9,950 nt of DNA. It comes from Candidatus Equihabitans merdae. Its GTDB lineage: Bacteria > Bacillota > Clostridia > Lachnospirales > Lachnospiraceae. Below the pieces are notes generated by a model. That model searched no databases. It saw only the letters and a program-made list of their open reading frames with translations, and was not told the origin of the DNA. Position numbers and translations under genes: made by a program. This document shows, one piece after another, positions 6,703 to 9,950 of this stretch. Within the stretch, counting starts at the first letter, position 1. Every line of letters begins with the position of its first letter. The stretch covers positions 1-9,950 of the forward strand of contig JAGHUB010000337.1 of assembly GCA_018065025.1 (NCBI GenBank), given 5' to 3'.

Positions 6703-7434
6703 TTATTTGGTCAGTTGTCGAATCAGTGTTACACAATCGTCCAGATGGTCTGTGTTTGAGATGATAACCGCATACAAGGGTTCTTCATGGTCACCGTCTT
6801 CAGGGACATTGTAGGTGTTCGCAAAGTCGGTGCCGTTCAATATGATCCCGTAATCACCTTCGATGCCGTCCTCAGGATGAACCTCGCCGTATTCGTCGAT
6901 CTGGAGATTGGCCAGAGTGTGATCGATACGGCCTTCTGCTTTCAGTGAATTATAAAGATCAGCAGGCAATGCCGTATCCAGAGTCATGCAGGCGTTCAGG
7001 GCCAGCAGATAACTGTAAAGATCAGGATTGCAGATAGCCACATCCATACGATAAGAAGAAATGGTTGTCATGACTTCCATCTCCTGGATGTAGTAATACT
7101 GATTGTCGTAATCGAAGGGCTGATCCAGATTCAGATCCACATCGCCGCTCTTCCCGTCACTTTTCAGCTCTTCAACAAATGAATCAAACCAGGGGGAGCA
7201 GTCCATTTCGTTATTAAGTACGGCACAGATTCTCAGTCGACAGGGCTTCTGACCTTCATAAAGCATGTGAGCTGTCACCCCTACTACCAGGCATATGATC
7301 AGTAAGAGAGCGAAGGGGAGTTTGTAATAGTCCCAGAGAAAGCGAAGCTTGGCCTTTCCTTTCAATCCCTTCAGCGTGGTTATGTCTCTTTTTATATAGT
7401 CTTTAAGTGAAACAGGCACTTTTTCACTGCTCAT
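6703..7434 (-). CDS. Single-pass membrane protein of unknown function, partner of YesL-like protein
   Basis: This 243-residue protein has no family name I can assign. Residues 1-37 are basic and polar, ending in KAKLRFLWDYYK, and should be cytoplasmic. Residues about 39-58 (LPFALLLIICLVVGVTAHML) form one transmembrane helix. The remaining 185 residues are acidic and should lie outside the membrane. The outer part contains the alternating strand/helix look of a small sugar- or peptide-binding-like domain (MDVAICNPDLYSYLLAL, GDYGIILNGTDF, LYAVIISNT), with six cysteines after the helix. ATG 7434 is preceded at 5 bases by GGAGG (7440-7444). The gene starts 21 bases after the YesL-like gene on the same strand, so the two almost certainly form one operon. 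The plus-strand terminator at 6616-6653 closes it. Its position between the LacI gene and the sugar importer suggests an accessory role in sugar uptake; this is inferred. Confidence 0.85.
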   Translation of the reverse strand: MSSEKVPVSLKDYIKRDITTLKGLKGKAKLRFLWDYYKLPFALLLIICLVVGVTAHMLYEGQKPCRLRICAVLNNEMDCSPWFDSFVEELKSDGKSGDVDLNLDQPFDYDNQYYYIQEMEVMTTISSYRMDVAICNPDLYSYLLALNACMTLDTALPADLYNSLKAEGRIDHTLANLQIDEYGEVHPEDGIEGDYGIILNGTDFANTYNVPEDGDHEEPLYAVIISNTDHLDDCVTLIRQLTK

Positions 7435-7455
7435 AGTTACCTCCGGGTCCTGCCA

Positions 7456-8145
7456 TTACAGGAGCCACTGGTTCACATCGTTAATATCATCTGTATTGAA
7501 GTCTTCGTTGGCAGGTGTTTCGCCTTCTGATTCCGGATCGTATGTTGTGGGCAGATAAGGCTCGAATATTTTGGAAAAAATACCGCAGTGGCTTTCTACC
7601 ACCAGACCGGGCATGATCAGAACCAGACCGGGCAGAAGATGAATGACCCAGATGCCAAAGATAACTTCCAGCATCAGTAACAGAGTTCTGGGCAGGTTCT
7701 TGATACAGAAGGTAAATGCCCAGATCAGGATCTCTTTGTTCTTGCGTTCAAACTTAGCCAGGATGACGAAGACATATAAGGAGACGGCAAACCATACGAT
7801 GAAGATCACCACGAAGAAGAACATGAAGAAAGAGTAGATGCCTCTTCCGGCGTGATAACACAGATAGATGTCCAGAGCCAGGAAGGCACCAAGCAAAGTG
7901 ATGGGGAGACCAAGCTGGATGCCCTGCTTGAAGTTCATCTTAAACGACTTGATGAAATCCTTGGAAATATAGCCTCCATCCTGCCGAACCATTCCCAGCA
8001 TAGCATAGTAGAAAGCAGTAGTGGCCGGTCCGATGGTGAAGATGGGGATACAGCAAAGCAGCCACATAACATTTAAGACAAAGGCATCATAAACCCGGCC
8101 CATAAATTTCCAAAATGGCGTGTTCTGATTAAATAATCTATTCAT
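7456..8145 (-). CDS. YesL/DUF624 family membrane protein
   Basis: This 229-residue integral membrane protein fits the YesL (DUF624, PF04854) family, which often lies beside CUT1 sugar importers in Firmicutes; its biochemical role is unknown. The family N-terminal core is visible: FWKFMGRVYDAFVLNVMWLL, then CCIPIFTIGPATTAFYYAM, then the loop DGGYISKDFIKSFKMNFKQG. Hydrophobic segments lie at about 22-50, 76-97, 103-130, 138-148 and 153-187. Residues 188-229 form an acidic soluble tail rich in Asp, Glu and Asn, longer than needed for the fold. AAGGA (8156-8160) lies 10 bases before ATG 8145. It is the first gene of a two-gene minus-strand operon and diverges from the sugar-binding lipoprotein gene across a 340-base intergenic region. 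Confidence 0.9.
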   Translation of the reverse strand: MNRLFNQNTPFWKFMGRVYDAFVLNVMWLLCCIPIFTIGPATTAFYYAMLGMVRQDGGYISKDFIKSFKMNFKQGIQLGLPITLLGAFLALDIYLCYHAGRGIYSFFMFFFVVIFIVWFAVSLYVFVILAKFERKNKEILIWAFTFCIKNLPRTLLLMLEVIFGIWVIHLLPGLVLIMPGLVVESHCGIFSKIFEPYLPTTYDPESEGETPANEDFNTDDINDVNQWLL

Positions 8146-8170
8146 GCGATTCCATTCCTTCTAAATTAAT

Positions 8171-8198
8171 ATAATGTACGTTCTCTACAATTTATCAA
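8171..8198 (-). promoter_or_regulatory. Predicted promoter of the YesL-like operon
   Basis: On the minus strand TTGATA (8193-8198, 5 of 6) and CATTAT (8171-8176, 4 of 6) are 16 bases apart. Transcription would start near 8164, leaving a leader of about 19 bases that includes the AAGGA ribosome binding site. Other AT-rich alternatives exist here. Confidence 0.4.
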
Positions 8199-8222
8199 AC
8201 CGTGAATAAGAAAGCAATATGA

Positions 8223-8242
8223 TGTGTTAAAGGATTGTCATG
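8223..8242. promoter_or_regulatory. Possible third copy of the shared operator
   Basis: TGTGTTAAAGGATTGTCATG matches 16 of 20 positions of the degenerate pattern formed by the elements at 3819 and 8344 (TATGWCAWASGATTGACAYA). Its 5' half is weaker and the arms are not a good inverted repeat. It lies 121 bp upstream of the 8344 copy and about 25 bp upstream of the YesL-like promoter, suitable for looping or for control of that operon. It could be a chance match. Confidence 0.3.
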
Positions 8243-8343
8243 TTTTCCTGTGGAAATAAACAAATAGAATAGACAATCCATTGGATATATCGCCTAAATT
8301 AACAATACGGATATTAGAATAATTGATAAAATGAGAAAAAGCA

Positions 8344-8363
8344 TATGACAAACGATTGACACA
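8344..8363 (+). promoter_or_regulatory. Predicted LacI-type operator at the lipoprotein promoter
   Basis: TATGACA-AACGAT-TGACACA has a central CG dyad at 8353-8354, as LacI-family operators usually have; the inner 16 bases fit TGNCAANC/GNTTGNCA. It overlaps the TTGACA -35 (8356-8361). It is 16 of 20 identical to the element at 3819-3838, with the same offset from the -35. A bound repressor would block RNA polymerase. The spacing is two bases too long for a canonical CcpA cre site. Confidence 0.5.
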
Positions 8364-8384
8364 TATATAGTGCAATGATATATT
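8356..8384 (+). promoter_or_regulatory. Strong promoter of the sugar importer operon
   Basis: A perfect TTGACA (8356-8361), a 17-base spacer and TATATT (8379-8384, 5 of 6) make this the best promoter in the window. The predicted start is near 8391, giving a leader of about 95 bases before ATG 8486. This suits a highly expressed binding-protein gene under repressor control. Confidence 0.8.
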
Positions 8385-8485
8385 CAGATAGGCCTGTTAA
8401 GTTGGTTTCAGGCTCTTATAGAGGAGAACTTACAGACTAAGTAACTATTAATTTATTTTCATTGTAAACTAGGAGGAAAGGTAAA

Positions 8486-9781
8486 ATGAAAATGAAAAGA
8501 TTTGCAGCCGCATCTCTCGCTGCTTTAATGGCAGTTTCTGTAGCAGGTTGCGGTGCCAGCGGCGGCAGCAGCGAAGGCGCAGCTGAAAGCACTGGCGTAT
8601 CTATCACAATCTTCAACTCTAAGTCTGAAATTCAGTCTCAGTTTGAAGAAAAGGCTGCTGAATACAGCGAAATGACTGGTGTTGACGTTGAAGTTTATTA
8701 CTCCAGCGACACAGTAGCAGCTCACCTGGCAACAAAGTATTCTTCTAACGATCCCTACACAATCTCCATGGTTGATGCTAAGGATATCTACGCTCTGGCT
8801 GAAGAACATGCCGTAGATATGTCTGATGAAGAATGGGTTGCTAACACAGCTTATGCTATCAGCGTTAACGACAAAGTTGTTGGTTTCCCGATGTGCGTAG
8901 AAGGCCGTGGCGTTATGTACAACGCTGATGCTATCGAAGCTATCACAGGCGAAGAATTCGATCCCGCAACATGTGCTACTCTGGACGGTTTCAAAGATGT
9001 CATCTCTGCTCTGCAGGCTGGCGGTATGGAATCTCCGGTTGGTATCATGAAAGAAGACTGGTCTCTTGGTGCTCATTACTTCCAGGAAGTTTATGAAGAA
9101 CAGGGCGACGAAGCTGCTGTTGAAGCTTTCGTACAGTCTCTGTATGCCGGCGAAGCCGATCTGATGAACAACGAAAAGTTCAATTCTCTGATGGATACAT
9201 TCGATGTCCTGAAGGAAGCTAACTATGCTAAGGATTCTGCTATTTCTGCAGAACGTGAAGTTTCTGAACAGATGCTTGCTGAAGGCGAAATCGCTTTCAT
9301 GTTCGGTGGTAACTGGGATTGGTCCATGATCGCTGAATATGACTACTCTGAAAACATGGGTATGATGCCGGTTCCGCAGAACATGAACGATGGCACAAAC
9401 GAAATGCTCGTTGGTGGCGGTTCTAAGTACATGTTCATCGACTCTTCCGACAACACATCTGAAGAACAGGTTCAGGCCGCTAAGGACTTCCTTAACTGGC
9501 TGGTATTCGATGAAGAAGGTAACAGCTTCCTGACAGAAGACTGCTCACTGGTTCCGGCCTTCAATAATATCGATGCTTCTGCTCTTGACCCGCTGTCATC
9601 CAGCCTGAAGGCTTATGCTGACAACGACGCTCTGGTTCCCAACTACAACTATGACCCGGATGATCATTACAGCATCGTTGGTGCTGCTATGCAGAAATAT
9701 CTTGCCGGCGAAGTTGACCGTGCTGCATTTGCTGCTGAAGTTGAAACATACTGGGCAAACACAACTCCGGTTGAACACTAA
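8486..9781 (+). CDS. Sugar-binding lipoprotein of a CUT1 ABC importer
   Basis: This 431-residue extracellular solute-binding protein (family 1) captures sugar outside the cell and hands it to the membrane permeases. Residues 1-21 are a lipoprotein signal peptide (basic MKMKR, hydrophobic core) with lipobox VAGC and acylated Cys22, followed by a flexible Gly/Ser/Ala linker. The mature part shows family signatures: VSITIFNSKSEIQSQF at the first strand, GVDVEVYYSS, VVGFPMCVEGRGVMYNADA, then GEIAFMFGGNWDWSMI (about 268-282) with ligand-stacking tryptophans. Length is normal. AGGAGG (8471-8476) lies 9 bases before ATG 8486. Codon use is strongly biased (GAA, GCT, CTG), in keeping with high expression. 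A permease gene begins 88 bases downstream behind a hairpin. The substrate is not readable from sequence; the GH32 frame, LacI gene and shared operator point to sucrose or a short fructo-oligosaccharide (inferred). Confidence 0.93.
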   Translation: MKMKRFAAASLAALMAVSVAGCGASGGSSEGAAESTGVSITIFNSKSEIQSQFEEKAAEYSEMTGVDVEVYYSSDTVAAHLATKYSSNDPYTISMVDAKDIYALAEEHAVDMSDEEWVANTAYAISVNDKVVGFPMCVEGRGVMYNADAIEAITGEEFDPATCATLDGFKDVISALQAGGMESPVGIMKEDWSLGAHYFQEVYEEQGDEAAVEAFVQSLYAGEADLMNNEKFNSLMDTFDVLKEANYAKDSAISAEREVSEQMLAEGEIAFMFGGNWDWSMIAEYDYSENMGMMPVPQNMNDGTNEMLVGGGSKYMFIDSSDNTSEEQVQAAKDFLNWLVFDEEGNSFLTEDCSLVPAFNNIDASALDPLSSSLKAYADNDALVPNYNYDPDDHYSIVGAAMQKYLAGEVDRAAFAAEVETYWANTTPVEH

Positions 9782-9817
9782 TCTTATCGTTAGTAGACAA
9801 TCATAACTTGTTCGTAA

Positions 9818-9846
9818 CAGGGTATCCCGCATTGCGGGATACTCTG
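9818..9846 (+). other. Intercistronic hairpin between lipoprotein and permease genes
   Basis: A 13-pair stem with one G-T wobble (9818-9830 with 9834-9846; core GTATCCCGC) has a 3-base ATT loop. No U-run follows; the next bases lead into the permease ribosome binding site. It is best read as an mRNA-stabilising or partial-termination structure that gives more binding protein than permease, as known for malE-malF type operons. Confidence 0.7.
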
Positions 9847-9869
9847 ATTAACGGAGGGGGACACAAAAA

Positions 9870-9950
9870 ATGAATAGAAATAGTATGTCCTATAAGACAA
9901 AGCAATACTTAATGTTTGCTGGTGTTTCTTCCTTACTTTTCGGTCTTGTT
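9870..9950 (+). CDS. Probable sugar ABC transporter permease, N-terminal fragment
   Basis: Only the first 27 codons are in the window; the frame is open to the edge. A strong GGAGGGGG (9853-9860) lies 9 bases before ATG 9870. The sequence starts with a polar, basic stretch (MNRNSMSYKTKQY) and then turns hydrophobic (LMFAGVSSLLFGLV), matching the cytoplasmic tail and first membrane helix of MalF/UgpA-like permeases. Its position right behind a binding-protein gene makes a CUT1 permease by far the likeliest identity, but the fragment alone is too short to prove it. Confidence 0.75.
   Translation, partial: MNRNSMSYKTKQYLMFAGVSSLLFGLV

Larger units (their letters stand above)
8146..8485. other. 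Divergent intergenic region between YesL-like and lipoprotein genes
   Basis: This 340-base AT-rich region holds no convincing gene. It contains a minus-strand promoter candidate (8171-8198), a loose copy of the putative operator (8223-8242), an inverted repeat GGATTGTC/GACAATCC with a 32-base gap (8232-8239 and 8272-8279), and the plus-strand operator and promoter (8344-8384). At the predicted transcript 5' end there is a small hairpin, GCCTG/CAGGC (8392-8396 with 8409-8413), with a 12-base loop. The rest of the 95-base leader (8414-8470) is unstructured, with a GAGGAG at 8421-8426 not followed by an ATG. Confidence 0.7.

Noticed and set aside
8346..8361. CcpA catabolite-response (cre) site
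   Set aside because: The dyad is two bases longer than the cre pattern TGNAANCGNTNNCA and lacks the right spacing around the central CG; a pathway-specific LacI operator fits better.
8525..9076. 183-codon minus-strand frame inside the lipoprotein gene
   Set aside because: It is an antisense shadow of a high-bias gene; the product looks compositionally odd and there is no start signal.

Overview
The window looks like chromosomal DNA of a low-to-mid GC Gram-positive anaerobe, most likely a Clostridia member of the Lachnospiraceae type. The evidence is strong AGGAGG-type ribosome binding sites, simple hairpin terminators, a stand-alone UgpC/MsmK-type sugar-importer ATPase, a YesL-type (DUF624) membrane protein and a CUT1-style lipoprotein/permease sugar importer. 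The taxon is inferred from gene style only; there is no rRNA in the window.

Left part (1-2520). The window opens inside mtnA (methionine salvage), which ends in a hairpin and a terminator. A 163-codon gene of unknown function follows. A 13-bp perfect hairpin then separates it from a convergent PucR/CdaR-type regulator on the minus strand.

Middle (2521-3908). A minus-strand gene encodes a complete sugar-importer ATPase with its own promoter and terminator. It is not part of an importer operon, which is typical of Firmicutes where one ATPase energises several CUT1 sugar importers. The divergent region 3631-3908 carries promoters in both directions.

Fructan/sucrose island (3909-6653 and 8146-9950). 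A glycoside hydrolase family 32 (beta-fructosidase) reading frame runs 3909-5465 but is interrupted by a single in-frame TGA at 4824-4826. It is followed by a LacI-family regulator. After a two-gene minus-strand block (a single-pass membrane protein and a YesL/DUF624 protein), a sugar-binding lipoprotein gene reads rightward from a near-consensus promoter. The first 27 codons of a probable permease gene then run off the window.

How the parts fit. The lipoprotein and permease would import a fructose-containing sugar such as sucrose or a short fructo-oligosaccharide, the lone ATPase could power the importer, GH32 would hydrolyse the sugar in the cytoplasm, and the LacI protein would control the set. 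The main support for a shared circuit is a 20-bp element present at the same offset over the -35 box of both the GH32 gene and the lipoprotein gene (16 of 20 identical), with a third looser copy at 8223-8242. The premature stop in GH32 suggests the catabolic step is broken or altered in this strain, unless it is a sequencing error. I saw no tRNA, rRNA, CRISPR array, insertion sequence or phage gene.
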